Part shown: piece by piece, positions 39,082 through 47,737 of the stretch
Position numbering within the stretch: position 1 is the first letter of the stretch
How the letters are laid out: every line of letters starts with the position of its first letter
NCBI RefSeq assembly: GCF_021283305.1
Contig: NZ_JAJSOK010000017.1
Coordinates: forward strand, 62,001-126,000
Source of the DNA: Pseudonocardia kujensis
Lineage (GTDB): Bacteria > Actinomycetota > Actinomycetes > Mycobacteriales > Pseudonocardiaceae
DNA: 64,000 nt
Direction: 5' to 3'
The notes under the pieces: model-generated
Seen by the model: only the letters and a program-made list of their open reading frames with translations
Database searches by the model: none
What the model was told of the DNA's origin: nothing
Program-made: the position numbers and the translations under genes

Positions 39082-39516
39082 TCATGCCGGGCGATAGATC
39101 GAGCCTCGCTCAATTACACGTAAGAGCATCTCCTCATCGATGTCGTCTGCGATCTGAACCGTCCGCGGCTGCTGACCTGAATAACCCAGTAGATCGCGAA
39201 CTTCAGGATTCGAATAATAGCTGCCGGCAACAATCAGAAGCACCGCCTGATATCCAGACCCATCCAGCTCCTTCAGTTTCTCTAGAGCCTCGCTCGGAGG
39301 TAAAGTACTCGTGCTCAACCACGCGCGAAGCAGGCCTCGTACGAGATCCGGGCGTGCTCGCAGAGCAACGTCGAGTTGTCCGGCGCGTACGCCCGCCTCG
39401 CTCGCCGCGGGCATCGTCGCAGAAGCTGGGATTAGCTTGTCAGCAACCCTGCCCAGCCAGTCGCGACAACTACCCGGAATGTCCAGCGTCTCCGATTGAG
39501 TTAACGAGAAGCTCAT
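39082..39516 (-). CDS. Small subunit of GMC-type sugar dehydrogenase (gluconate 2-dehydrogenase subunit 3-like)
   Basis: 144 residues, helical, with the pattern DWLGRVADKLIPASATMPAASEAGV..., resembling the gluconate 2-dehydrogenase subunit 3 family that accompanies flavin GMC subunits. I see no Tat motif. ATG at 39516 was preferred over an upstream TTG at 39543 because GGAGCGG precedes it. It follows the GMC gene directly in the same operon, which is the strongest evidence for the assignment. Confidence 0.68.
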   Translation of the reverse strand: MSFSLTQSETLDIPGSCRDWLGRVADKLIPASATMPAASEAGVRAGQLDVALRARPDLVRGLLRAWLSTSTLPPSEALEKLKELDGSGYQAVLLIVAGSYYSNPEVRDLLGYSGQQPRTVQIADDIDEEMLLRVIERGSIYRPA

Positions 39517-39535
39517 GGCCGCTCCGCTCTTACGC

Positions 39536-41140
39536 TCAGGCAACGGTCTGCTGATTACGACGATTCGCGATGAGCTGTTCGGTGGAGCGCAAAGCCAAGG
39601 CGGTAATTGTGCTGGTCGGATTCACCCCACCCGATGTGACAAACACGCTCCCGTCTACGATGTAGAGATTCGGGATGTCGTGGCATCTTCCGTACTGGTT
39701 GACAACGGACGTCTGCGGATCATCTCCCATTCGCGCCGTTCCTAACAGATGCCATCCAGAGTAGGGCATCAACGATTCAGTGGCGACGTCGTAGGCTCCG
39801 GCAGCCTGCAGCGACTCGACCGCTCGCGCAATGTGAAAGTCGAGTAGGCGACGCGAATTTTCGCTCACCGAGTAGGTGATCTTCGGCGCGGGGATACCTG
39901 ATGAATCTGTGAGAGCGGCGTCGAGCATGACGCGGTTCGTTTCATCCGGCAGGTCTTCTCCGAAAATTCCCCAGCTGATGGTCCTTCCGAGGTGTCTTCG
40001 CACGTGATCATGGTGCGCGTCGCCCCAAACCTCGTCGCCGGCACGGGTAGGCAGGGCCGCGTTCAGCGGTCCCCCGGTCGGCGCGAGGCTCCACTTTGCG
40101 CCCCGTACAAAGCCTCGAGAAGTATCGGTCTCATAGAACTCGTATGAGGTGATCTTAGCGCCTACGTGGCCACGCCAACTCTCGAGATCGTCGTCGAAGT
40201 ATCCGGTGACGTTCGCGAAGGGATGCACCATAAGCCGTCGCCCCACTAAACCGCTGGAGTTAGCGAGTCCATCCGGGTAGCGCGATGACGCTGAGTTGAG
40301 CAGGATCCGGGGGGTGCCGACTGCGTTCGCCGCCAGCATCACTACACCGGCGCGAACAATGTGCCAAGACCCGTCTGAGCGCACAAACTCGGCTCCCGAC
40401 ACAAGTCCGTTGTCCGACATCAGGAGGCGCGACACTCGCGCCCCGGTCAGAAGGCGGACCCCGCCGGCGATCGCTGCAGGCCAATGAGTCAGGTCAGTCG
40501 AGGCTTTGGCGCCCTCCGGGCAACCCTGCATGCACGCGCCAAACTGCACGCATGGGCGGCGTCCCCGGTGCGGCGCCGACAGGACAGCTTGTGCGGCTGG
40601 CCACCAGTGCCAGCCCAGTTTGTCGTGGGCCTCCGCCATCCGAGCGCCGATCTTGCCTATCGGAAGTGGTGGAAGGGGGGGCTCGGCGCCATCTGGGTAG
40701 GCAGGATCGCCTCCAACGCCTGACACTCCGAACGCGACATCCGTGCGCTCGTAGAAAGGCTGCAGGTCCCTATAGCGTAGTGGCCAGTCATCCGCAACCC
40801 CGTCGAGCGAGCGAACCCGGAAGTCTGATGGCAGCAGCCGTGGCCAGTCACCTGCGTACATGATCATGCTGCCGCCGACACCTGCATACATCAGCGGCAC
40901 TACGGCCGAGTCGGTGTCGTTAATCGGGTAGTCAGACGGATCTCTGCGGACATTCGGGCTGCCCGACCACTGCTTGCGCGCCTCAAGCTCGTAAGTCCCG
41001 CGCTGCGCCGGGTAGTCAGCTCGGTCCGGCCAATCACCTTGCTCGAGACAGAGTACGTCGAACCCGGCCTCCGCCAGCGCACCCGCAGCAACTCCGCCGG
41101 ACGCCCCGGCACCGATGATCAGTACGTCAGCCTGCTCCAT
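39536..41140 (-). CDS. GMC-family FAD-dependent sugar/alcohol dehydrogenase
   Basis: 534 residues. The FAD-binding Rossmann motif is VLIIGAGASGGVAAGAL at 6-22. The substrate domain contains a Cys cluster, CVQFGACMQGCPEGAKAS, found in flavin dehydrogenases of the glucoside 3-dehydrogenase/gluconate 2-dehydrogenase type. The C terminus has the GMC block HLLGTARMG followed by NLYIVDGSVFVTSGGVNPTSTI. It probably oxidises a sugar or glycoside at a secondary hydroxyl and passes electrons to the respiratory chain via its partner (inference). The ATG at 41140 lies 29 bp downstream of a LacI-type operator, which would block transcription when bound. Confidence 0.88.
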   Translation of the reverse strand: MEQADVLIIGAGASGGVAAGALAEAGFDVLCLEQGDWPDRADYPAQRGTYELEARKQWSGSPNVRRDPSDYPINDTDSAVVPLMYAGVGGSMIMYAGDWPRLLPSDFRVRSLDGVADDWPLRYRDLQPFYERTDVAFGVSGVGGDPAYPDGAEPPLPPLPIGKIGARMAEAHDKLGWHWWPAAQAVLSAPHRGRRPCVQFGACMQGCPEGAKASTDLTHWPAAIAGGVRLLTGARVSRLLMSDNGLVSGAEFVRSDGSWHIVRAGVVMLAANAVGTPRILLNSASSRYPDGLANSSGLVGRRLMVHPFANVTGYFDDDLESWRGHVGAKITSYEFYETDTSRGFVRGAKWSLAPTGGPLNAALPTRAGDEVWGDAHHDHVRRHLGRTISWGIFGEDLPDETNRVMLDAALTDSSGIPAPKITYSVSENSRRLLDFHIARAVESLQAAGAYDVATESLMPYSGWHLLGTARMGDDPQTSVVNQYGRCHDIPNLYIVDGSVFVTSGGVNPTSTITALALRSTEQLIANRRNQQTVA

Positions 41141-41169
41141 TGCAATCCCTTCGCGCCACGTCGGCAGTG

Positions 41170-41182
41170 GGAAGCGCTTTCC
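41170..41182. promoter_or_regulatory. LacI-family operator upstream of the GMC gene
   Basis: GGAAGCGCTTTCC is centred on the CG of the AAGCGCTT core typical of LacI/GalR operators. It is 29 bp from the GMC start codon, in the expected promoter region, and resembles the sites at 41406, 43050 and 43127. Confidence 0.7.
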
Positions 41183-41943
41183 AAGCTAGCTTAAGGCCTT
41201 CCGCTGCCCCCGGCAAGGGTGGGGTCCCGGTTCCTGCTCGGGCGGCCCTGCAGGCGACCGACTGACCTCTGGACAGCAACATCCCGCTGAAGGTCCTGAC
41301 CGGAAGCTGGTCTGACTGAAGTCCTCGGGGCTTCGACTCCAGCAAGCTACCAGTTCCGTTGATGTTCCCTGGTGAATCGACAACGCAGCGTCGACCGTCG
41401 ACCACGGAAAGCGTTTACCTTAGCGAGTCCTGTTCGCTGAGGGCGCGGCTGCTTCTTCAACGGCCCCCACCAGGACCCACGTCCCAATGGCTCTGCTCAG
41501 CTGTCGGTGACCGGCGTAGACCTCAGTGGCGTCCACCAAGGTGGTGTGCGACCGGCCCGGTGCTGGGCAGCCCCGAGCTCCACCGACACGATCCCGGCGC
41601 TCAGTGCCTGACAGAACAAGAAGATCACGTGTCAGCCGTCACACACCACGCCAGCGGACTTGACCTAGACCTCCGCTCGATGTGGGGCTGCCAAGGCTCC
41701 GGCCGACAGTGGTCTCGAAGCGGGAGAGGTGGCGAAGTTCCGGTTAGATTCACGCGGGAAGCGGCACAGTGTCGTGCGTTCCGAAGCGCGGGACGTCCTT
41801 GGGGCTCATTCGGTCCAACGCCAGCGGTCTTGCTCATGATCTTCGCCGCGTTGATCTGTGGATAGTTTAGGGATTGGGGCCCGAGCCAGCGCCCTCGTAG
41901 CCGGGGTCTTCATCGCCCTGAGATGAAGAGAATCCGCTGTCGT
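41183..41943. other. Gene-poor gap between the GMC and LacI genes
   Basis: About 760 bp without a supported gene. It contains a second LacI-type operator at 41406. A minus-strand stretch near 41450-41530 reads VDATEVYAGHRQLSRAIGTWV, which looks like a fragment of a real protein but has stops on both sides, so a decayed gene is likely. Confidence 0.45.
41406..41419. promoter_or_regulatory. Second LacI-family operator in the gap
   Basis: GGAAAGCGTTTACC differs from the site at 43127 (GGAAAGCGCTTACC) by one base. It is 266 bp upstream of the GMC start, far enough to allow repression by looping with the proximal site at 41170. Confidence 0.6.
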
Positions 41944-43041
41944 CTACCTGAAGTCACTCACCGTGCTTTGGCTTCGGTGGGTACTGTCGCGGACGAGTAC
42001 CTCACCGGGAATGCGTAGGCGTCGAATTGTTCCCGGGTTCTCGTCCAGGGCAAGTTCGACTGCGTTCGTACCCATGCCAGTCATGGGAAGGCGAACCGTG
42101 GTCATGGCTGGCACGACGTCACGTAGTGAGCTGATGTCATCGAACCCGGCTAGGCCTACGTCGTCCGGCACAGTCAGTCCGGCTTCCCGCAGGGCGGCGA
42201 GCGCCCCTAGAGCCATGACGTCGTTGACGGCGAACAGGCAGTCGACCGGCATCCGACCGGAGTTGCGTTCGAGCAGCGCTCGGGTGCCGGCGTAGCCGCC
42301 GTCGCGAGTGAAGTCACACGCGATCACGTCTTCGGGGGCGGGATCGACGTCGTGTTCGGCCAATGTGAAGCAAAAGCCCTCGACCCGGTCGCGCGCGGTG
42401 AGGACGCCTGATGGTCCTGCCAGGAGAGCGAACCGGCGGTGCCCGTCGCGGTAGAGCGCGTCGGCGAGTGCGGCCGAACTGAGCCGGTTCTCTACTACGA
42501 CGCTGCTGACCCCGAGCGCGTCCTGGCCGATGCATGCCGCTCGACCACCCCCGCGGATGTACTTCTGCAGGATGGCCCGCATAGGATCGAGCAGGGCGGG
42601 GTCGTCCAGGCGTGACCCGGCCAGCACCACACACTGCGCCCGTTGCTGGCGGAGCAACTCGACGTAGCGCAGTTCCGCCTGGGGATCACGCTGGGTGCTG
42701 GCCACCGTGACCAGCATTCCCCTCGCCTCGGCGGCGTCGATGACCCCGGCCGCGATACTTGAGAAGTACGGGTCGGCGATGTCGTGCACCACCAGCCCCA
42801 ACGTCGCGGTATTGCCCCGGGCCATGGCCTGTGCCTGTGCGTTGGGCGAATAGTCGAGTTGTGTTGCCGCAGCAAGCACCCGTGCCCGCAGGGCCTCACC
42901 CACCTGACGGGTGCTGCCGTTCAGCACTCGCGACGCTGTGGCCAGGGAGACGCCGGCCCGTTCGGCGACGTCCGCGAGGGTCGCAGCACCACCGATGCCC
43001 AAGCCCGGCTCAGTCGAGTGCGGTCGCCGTCGAGAGCTCAC
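41944..43041 (-). CDS. LacI-family repressor of the sugar locus
   Basis: 365 residues. The N-terminal HTH with hinge is clear: ATLADVAERAGVSLATASRVLNGS at about 20-43, followed by a periplasmic-binding-like ligand domain with TLGLVVHDIADPYFSS, FALLAGPSG and DDVGLAGFDDI. Start GTG at 43041. It is divergent from the dehydrogenase operon, with operators both next to its own start and in front of the operon, so it probably represses both and itself. A sugar or a sugar derivative is the expected inducer. Confidence 0.92.
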   Translation of the reverse strand: MSSRRRPHSTEPGLGIGGAATLADVAERAGVSLATASRVLNGSTRQVGEALRARVLAAATQLDYSPNAQAQAMARGNTATLGLVVHDIADPYFSSIAAGVIDAAEARGMLVTVASTQRDPQAELRYVELLRQQRAQCVVLAGSRLDDPALLDPMRAILQKYIRGGGRAACIGQDALGVSSVVVENRLSSAALADALYRDGHRRFALLAGPSGVLTARDRVEGFCFTLAEHDVDPAPEDVIACDFTRDGGYAGTRALLERNSGRMPVDCLFAVNDVMALGALAALREAGLTVPDDVGLAGFDDISSLRDVVPAMTTVRLPMTGMGTNAVELALDENPGTIRRLRIPGEVLVRDSTHRSQSTVSDFR

Positions 43042-43049
43042 CGGGGAAT

Positions 43050-43063
43050 GCTAACGCTTTCCC
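43050..43063. promoter_or_regulatory. LacI-type operator at the lacI-like gene start
   Basis: GCTAACGCTTTCCC is, read on the opposite strand, GGGAAAGCGTTAGC, close to the other sites in this locus. It sits 9 bp upstream of the repressor start codon and suggests autoregulation. It is the weakest match of the set. Confidence 0.5.
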
Positions 43064-43126
43064 CGGGAACGCGGCACGAGCGGCCATCACGGGCAGCTTG
43101 ACGGAGCGGGCGGCCACGGCTAGCGT

Positions 43127-43140
43127 GGAAAGCGCTTACC
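43127..43140. promoter_or_regulatory. LacI-type operator upstream of the dehydrogenase operon
   Basis: GGAAAGCGCTTACC is a good LacI/GalR palindrome located about 100 bp upstream of the first structural gene at 43242. It lies within the divergent promoter region shared with the repressor gene. Confidence 0.72.
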
Positions 43141-43241
43141 GACGCTGGGCAGGCTTGCCGGGAGCGGCGTCCACGGCCTGCGGATCTGCGACTCCGCAGC
43201 TGATCCGAGCGTTCGATCCATCGAGGTATCCAGGGGGCTTT

Positions 43242-44432
43242 GTGACTCAGCGAAGCATCGGCATCATCATGAATGGCGCGACCGGGCGGATGGGGTATCG
43301 CCAGCATCTCGTGCGCTCGGTTCTTGCGCTGCGCGATGAGGGCGGGGTGGCCCTGCGCAGTGGCGAGCGGGTGCAGGTGCGGCCGCTCCTGGTTGGACGA
43401 GACGGATCGAAGCTCGCCGAGCTGGCTCGCCGGCACGATGTGGCGGACTGGACCACTGACCTCGATGCTGCACTCGGTGATCCTCAGTGGGAAATTTATG
43501 CGGATTTCCTGGTCACCAAGGCGCGAGTGGCCGCGCTGCGGCGGGCCATCGCGGCGGGAAAGGCCGTGTACACGGAGAAGCCGACTGCTGAAACCGTGGA
43601 CGAGGCCGTCGAGCTGGCGGCACTGGCGCGGGACGCAGGGGTCCGCAACGGCGTGGTGCACGACAAGTTGTATTTGCCGGGCTTCCGTAAGCTCGCCCGA
43701 CTGATCGACTCCGGATTCTTCGGTCGAATCCTGTCGGTGCGGGGAGAGTTCGGCTACTGGGTCTTCGAGGGTGACCGACAGCCGGCGCAGCGGCCGAGTT
43801 GGAACTATCGCGCCGAGGACGGTGGCGGGATCGTCGTCGACATGTTCCCGCACTGGAACTACCTGCTGGAGAACCTCTTCGGCACAGTCCGGTCGGTGTA
43901 CGCGCGGGCTGTGACACATATCGCAACGCGGGTGGACGAGACCGGTACGCCCTACCAGGCCACTGCCGACGACGCCGCGTACGCGGTGTTCGAGCTGGAC
44001 GGCGGGGTGGTCGCCCAGCTGAACTCCAGCTGGGCCGTGCGGGTGGACCGTCAGGAACTCGTCGAGTTCCAGGTTGACGGCACCCACGGCAGCGCGGTCG
44101 CCGGCTTGTTCGGTTGTCGTATCCAGCCTCGTGACGTCACGCCCCGGCCGGTGTGGAACCCCGATCTCGCCGAGACTCACGACTTCGCGGCCGACTGGAG
44201 CGAGGTCCCGGACAACGAGGTGTTCCAGAACGGGTTCAAGGCCCAGTGGGAGGAGTTCATCCGGCACGTCGTCGACGGTGATCCGCACCCCTACGACCTG
44301 CTCGCGGGCGCTCGCGGCGTACGGCTGGCCGAGGCCGGGCTGCACAGCTCGGCGAGCGGGGCGAGGATCGAGCTGCCGGCGCTCGACCTCCCTCCGGTGA
44401 TGTCCGTGGCCAGCGGGGGAGCGACGGCGTGA
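43242..44432 (+). CDS. Gfo/Idh/MocA-family NAD(P)-dependent dehydrogenase
   Basis: 396 residues. The N-terminal Rossmann region reads IGIIMNGATGRMGYRQHLVRS, a variant typical of one Gfo/Idh/MocA subgroup. The family lysine motif is present as YTEKPTAE, and the C-terminal beta-sheet domain carries FDMFPHWNYLLEN-like and NSSWAVRVD blocks. It is expected to oxidise or reduce a sugar-derived polyol or ketose. The GTG at 43242 has CAGGGGG upstream and heads the operon under the LacI-type operator. Its 3' end overlaps the next gene (GTGA). Confidence 0.87.
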   Translation: MTQRSIGIIMNGATGRMGYRQHLVRSVLALRDEGGVALRSGERVQVRPLLVGRDGSKLAELARRHDVADWTTDLDAALGDPQWEIYADFLVTKARVAALRRAIAAGKAVYTEKPTAETVDEAVELAALARDAGVRNGVVHDKLYLPGFRKLARLIDSGFFGRILSVRGEFGYWVFEGDRQPAQRPSWNYRAEDGGGIVVDMFPHWNYLLENLFGTVRSVYARAVTHIATRVDETGTPYQATADDAAYAVFELDGGVVAQLNSSWAVRVDRQELVEFQVDGTHGSAVAGLFGCRIQPRDVTPRPVWNPDLAETHDFAADWSEVPDNEVFQNGFKAQWEEFIRHVVDGDPHPYDLLAGARGVRLAEAGLHSSASGARIELPALDLPPVMSVASGGATA

Positions 44433-45589
44433 GGACCGTCGCCTTGGTCGACCCCGACGGACACACCACCGACCATGAGCTTGCCGACCCGCCCGCTCTG
44501 TACCCTCCCGGCCGCTCTCCGCGTTCACGGATCGCCTACGCCGCAGCACACGTCATCCCCCGCGCGACCGGGGACAACGTTCCGGGCGCACCTGCGGACG
44601 TCGACTGGGACTCGACCCTCGCCTTCCGACACCACCTCTGGTCCTGGGGGCTCGGGGTCGCGGACGCTATGGACACGGCCCAGCGCAACATGGGTCTGGA
44701 TGCGGGCGCCACCCGGGAGCTGATCACCCGCACTGCGGCTGAGGCCTCCTCGGTCGGAGGTGCACTCGTCGTCGGGGTCAACACCGATCATCTTGCGACC
44801 GAGACGGCGACACTGTCCGAGATCGCTGATGCCTATGTGGAGCAGCTGCAGTTTGCGGAGGATCACGGCGCCGGAGTGGTTCTCATGGCGAGCCGTCATC
44901 TCGCCCGCGCCGCGAGTTCTGCGGCCGAATACGAGTGGGTGTATCGCCAGGTCCTGGACCGAGCGGGTGCGCCGGTCGTGCTGCACTGGCTCGGCGAGGC
45001 GTTCGATCCACAACTCGCCGGGTACTTCGGTGCCGATCCCGCGGCCACCGTACTACGGATCATGAACGACAACCTGGGCCGCGTACGCGGCATCAAGGTT
45101 AGCCTGCTCGATGCGGGTCGTGAGGTCGACCTGCGGGCAAGACTTCCTCACGAAATCACGATGTTCACCGGAGACGACTACCACTACGTCAGCCTGATTG
45201 AGGGGGACGGGCAGCAACATTCGGATGCGCTGCTCGGTGCCTTTGCGGCCATCGCCCCGTTGGCCTCCGCTGCCCTGCAGGCGTTGGACGAGGGTGACGT
45301 ACCGGGTTATCGCCGCATTCTCGGCCCCACCGAGGCGCTCTCGCAGCAGATCTTCGCCGCGCCGACATCCTTCTACAAGACCGGCGTCGCGTTCATGTCC
45401 TGGCTCAACGGACACCAACCGGCCTTCGCGATGGTCGGGGGTCTGCACGCCGCGCGGAGTCTGCCGCACCTGTCCCGCATCGTGCGACTCGCCGACGCGG
45501 CCGGAGCACTGACCGATCCGGCGTTGGCCGCTCAGCGCTGGAACGCGCTGCTCGCTGTGCACGGACTTGGCGATCGGGTCCTGGCATGA
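44429..45589 (+). CDS. DUF993 family, dihydrodipicolinate-synthase-like aldolase
   Basis: 386 residues. The protein matches DUF993, a TIM-barrel family distantly related to dihydrodipicolinate synthase. Typical stretches are VVGVNTDHL, VVLHWLGEAFDPQLAGYFG and GIKVSLLD; the Lys of KVSLLD is the likely Schiff-base lysine. A retro-aldol reaction on an oxidised sugar would suit the operon (inference). Start GTG at 44429, overlapping the upstream stop; its own stop overlaps the next start. Confidence 0.8.
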   Translation: MRTVALVDPDGHTTDHELADPPALYPPGRSPRSRIAYAAAHVIPRATGDNVPGAPADVDWDSTLAFRHHLWSWGLGVADAMDTAQRNMGLDAGATRELITRTAAEASSVGGALVVGVNTDHLATETATLSEIADAYVEQLQFAEDHGAGVVLMASRHLARAASSAAEYEWVYRQVLDRAGAPVVLHWLGEAFDPQLAGYFGADPAATVLRIMNDNLGRVRGIKVSLLDAGREVDLRARLPHEITMFTGDDYHYVSLIEGDGQQHSDALLGAFAAIAPLASAALQALDEGDVPGYRRILGPTEALSQQIFAAPTSFYKTGVAFMSWLNGHQPAFAMVGGLHAARSLPHLSRIVRLADAAGALTDPALAAQRWNALLAVHGLGDRVLA

Positions 45590-46440
45590 CCGCGGCACAT
45601 CCGCGTCTGTCACTGAATCAGGCGACGATCCGCCACGCCGACCTCGCCACTGCGCTCCAGGTCACAGAAGGCGCCGGCATCGGGGCGATCGGGTTGTGGC
45701 GCGAGCCGGTCGCCGCTGTGGGGCTGTCGAAGGCCGCCGCCCTCATGGCTGGTTCCGGTCTGCGTTTGTCCAGCCTGTGCCGCGGTGGGTTCGTCACCGG
45801 CCGCGAGAACAGGGCAGCCCTCGACGAGAACAAGCGGGCCATCGACGAGACCGCCGTCCTGGCTGCCGCAGGCGCCCCCGGCTCGGCACCTGTGCTGGTC
45901 CTCGTCGCCGGAGGCCTCCCTGACGGCGACCGCGATCTGATCGGCGCGCGTTCCAGGGTGCGGGAGGCCGTCGGGGCCCTGGTCGACCACGCCGCAGGGG
46001 CCGGCGTGGTCCTGGCGATCGAACCGATGCACCCGATGTACGTCGCGGATCGCGGGGTCATATCCACACTCGGACAAGCGCTCGACATGGCCGAGCAGTT
46101 CCCGGCCGAGTCCGTCGGCGTGGTCATCGACACCTTCCACGTCTGGTGGGACCCGGCCCTGAACGAACAGATCGCGCGGGCCGGGTGTGGCGGACGGATC
46201 GCCTCCTACCAGGTCGGCGACTGGATCACGCCCCTGCCTCCCGATGCGCTGCTGGCCCGCGGCATGCCCGGCGAGGGACATGTCGACCTGCAGTCGATCA
46301 CAGAATCCGTCCAGAAGGCCGGGTACCGGGGCGACGTCGAGGTGGAGATCTTCAACGAAGCTGTATGGCAAGCCGACCCCACCTGGGTTGCCGAGCAGAC
46401 GGCGGAGCTCTTCGACCGGAGCACGGGGCTGACGACATGA
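45586..46440 (+). CDS. Xylose-isomerase-like TIM-barrel sugar isomerase/epimerase
   Basis: 284 residues of the AP-endonuclease-2/xylose-isomerase-like superfamily. Metal-binding residues are visible in VLAIEPMHP (Glu), VVIDTFHVWWDP (Asp, His), SYQVGDW and VEVEIFNE (Glu). Enzymes of this fold interconvert keto-sugars or epimerise them, often after oxidation at C3. ATG at 45586 overlaps the upstream stop. Confidence 0.87.
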   Translation: MTAAHPRLSLNQATIRHADLATALQVTEGAGIGAIGLWREPVAAVGLSKAAALMAGSGLRLSSLCRGGFVTGRENRAALDENKRAIDETAVLAAAGAPGSAPVLVLVAGGLPDGDRDLIGARSRVREAVGALVDHAAGAGVVLAIEPMHPMYVADRGVISTLGQALDMAEQFPAESVGVVIDTFHVWWDPALNEQIARAGCGGRIASYQVGDWITPLPPDALLARGMPGEGHVDLQSITESVQKAGYRGDVEVEIFNEAVWQADPTWVAEQTAELFDRSTGLTT

Positions 46441-47597
46441 TCGGGGCGGATGGCTCCGGCTCCCTACGCGTACTGATCGCTCCCGACTCGTTCAAGGGTT
46501 CGATGTCGGCGATCGACGTGGCACGCCTGGTCGCGGAAGGATGGGCGACGGTCCGCCCCGATGATGCGCTCCTTCCACTTCCTTTGGCTGATGGTGGCGA
46601 GGGCACGCTCGACACGGTCGCAGCAGCCGTCCCGGGCGCGCGGCGGGTCGCCGTGACCGTCCCCGGCCCTGACGGCCGGCCCGTAAACACCCACTGGCTG
46701 CGGCTCCCCGACGGGACCGGTGTCGTGGAGCTGGCGGGATGTAGCGGACTCACCCTGCTCGACAGACCACGCCCGGCCGATGCGCACACCCGTGGCTTCG
46801 GTCGAGCTATCGCCGCGGCGCTGGATGCCGGCGCGACGCGGCTCCTACTCGCCCTCGGTGGGTCTGCGTCCACCGATGGAGGTGCCGGTGTCCTCGTCGA
46901 GCTCGGCGCGCGTCTGCTCGATGCCGCGGGCACGCCGATCCCACCGGGGAACCGCGGCCTGGGCCGCCTCCAGACGGTGGATCTGACCGGTATGCGTCCG
47001 CTCCCGCCAGGGGGTGCCGTAATCCTCACCGACGTGGCCAACCCCCTGCTCGGACCGGACGGGGCTGCACCGGTGTTCGGCGCGCAGAAGGGCTTGTCGC
47101 CTTCCGGGACCGTCATCGCCGAGCACAATCTCCGCCGGCTCGCCCGGTACCTGAACGTCGACGCGATGGCTGCAGGGGCAGGCGCAGCGGGCGGAACGGG
47201 GTTCGGCCTCCTGGCCTGGGGAGCCGAGGTCGCTCCCGGAGGTGAGTTCCTGGGGGAGTTGGCAGGGCTCCCGGCGGCAGTCGCGACCGCCGATGTCGTC
47301 GTCACCGGGGAGGGAAGGTTCGACGTCCAGTCCTGGTCCGGGAAACTGCCCAGCCACGTCGCTGGGCTTGCCGCCTCGGCAGGTATCCCCACACTGCTCG
47401 TCGCCGGCCAAGTATCGGCCTCGACGTCGGGACGGTTCTGCGCTTCCGAGGACTTGTCAGTGCTGGCCGGGGCCCCATGGCGCGCCATCGCGCACCCGTC
47501 TCGGTACCTACGGCTGGCCGGAGCGGCGCTGGCACGTCGGATGGCCGTCGCCGGCGCCGAGCCGGTAGGGCTGGGCAGCCCTGCCGGAGATCGTTGA
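46437..47597 (+). CDS. Glycerate 2-kinase (type II, GarK-like)
   Basis: 386 residues. Family blocks include LIAPDSFKGSMSA, PLADGGEGTLD, LGGSASTDGGAGVL, FGAQKGLSP and VVTGEGRFDVQS, typical of glycerate kinases of the GarK/GlxK type that yield 2-phosphoglycerate. This tells us that the pathway encoded here ends with glycerate, which is fed to glycolysis. ATG at 46437 overlaps the upstream stop (ATGA). Confidence 0.92.
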   Translation: MIGADGSGSLRVLIAPDSFKGSMSAIDVARLVAEGWATVRPDDALLPLPLADGGEGTLDTVAAAVPGARRVAVTVPGPDGRPVNTHWLRLPDGTGVVELAGCSGLTLLDRPRPADAHTRGFGRAIAAALDAGATRLLLALGGSASTDGGAGVLVELGARLLDAAGTPIPPGNRGLGRLQTVDLTGMRPLPPGGAVILTDVANPLLGPDGAAPVFGAQKGLSPSGTVIAEHNLRRLARYLNVDAMAAGAGAAGGTGFGLLAWGAEVAPGGEFLGELAGLPAAVATADVVVTGEGRFDVQSWSGKLPSHVAGLAASAGIPTLLVAGQVSASTSGRFCASEDLSVLAGAPWRAIAHPSRYLRLAGAALARRMAVAGAEPVGLGSPAGDR

Positions 47598-47737
47598 CCG
47601 ATCCTGCGCAGGGACGAGACCCCCGGACCGGCTGCAGTGTCGACTGTGTCGGCTGTGCGCATGGAGGCGTCGTGCCTGATCGTCGACCTCGGTCTCCTGG
47701 CTCTCGCCGTTCGGACGCAAATTGAGAAGGGATTGCC

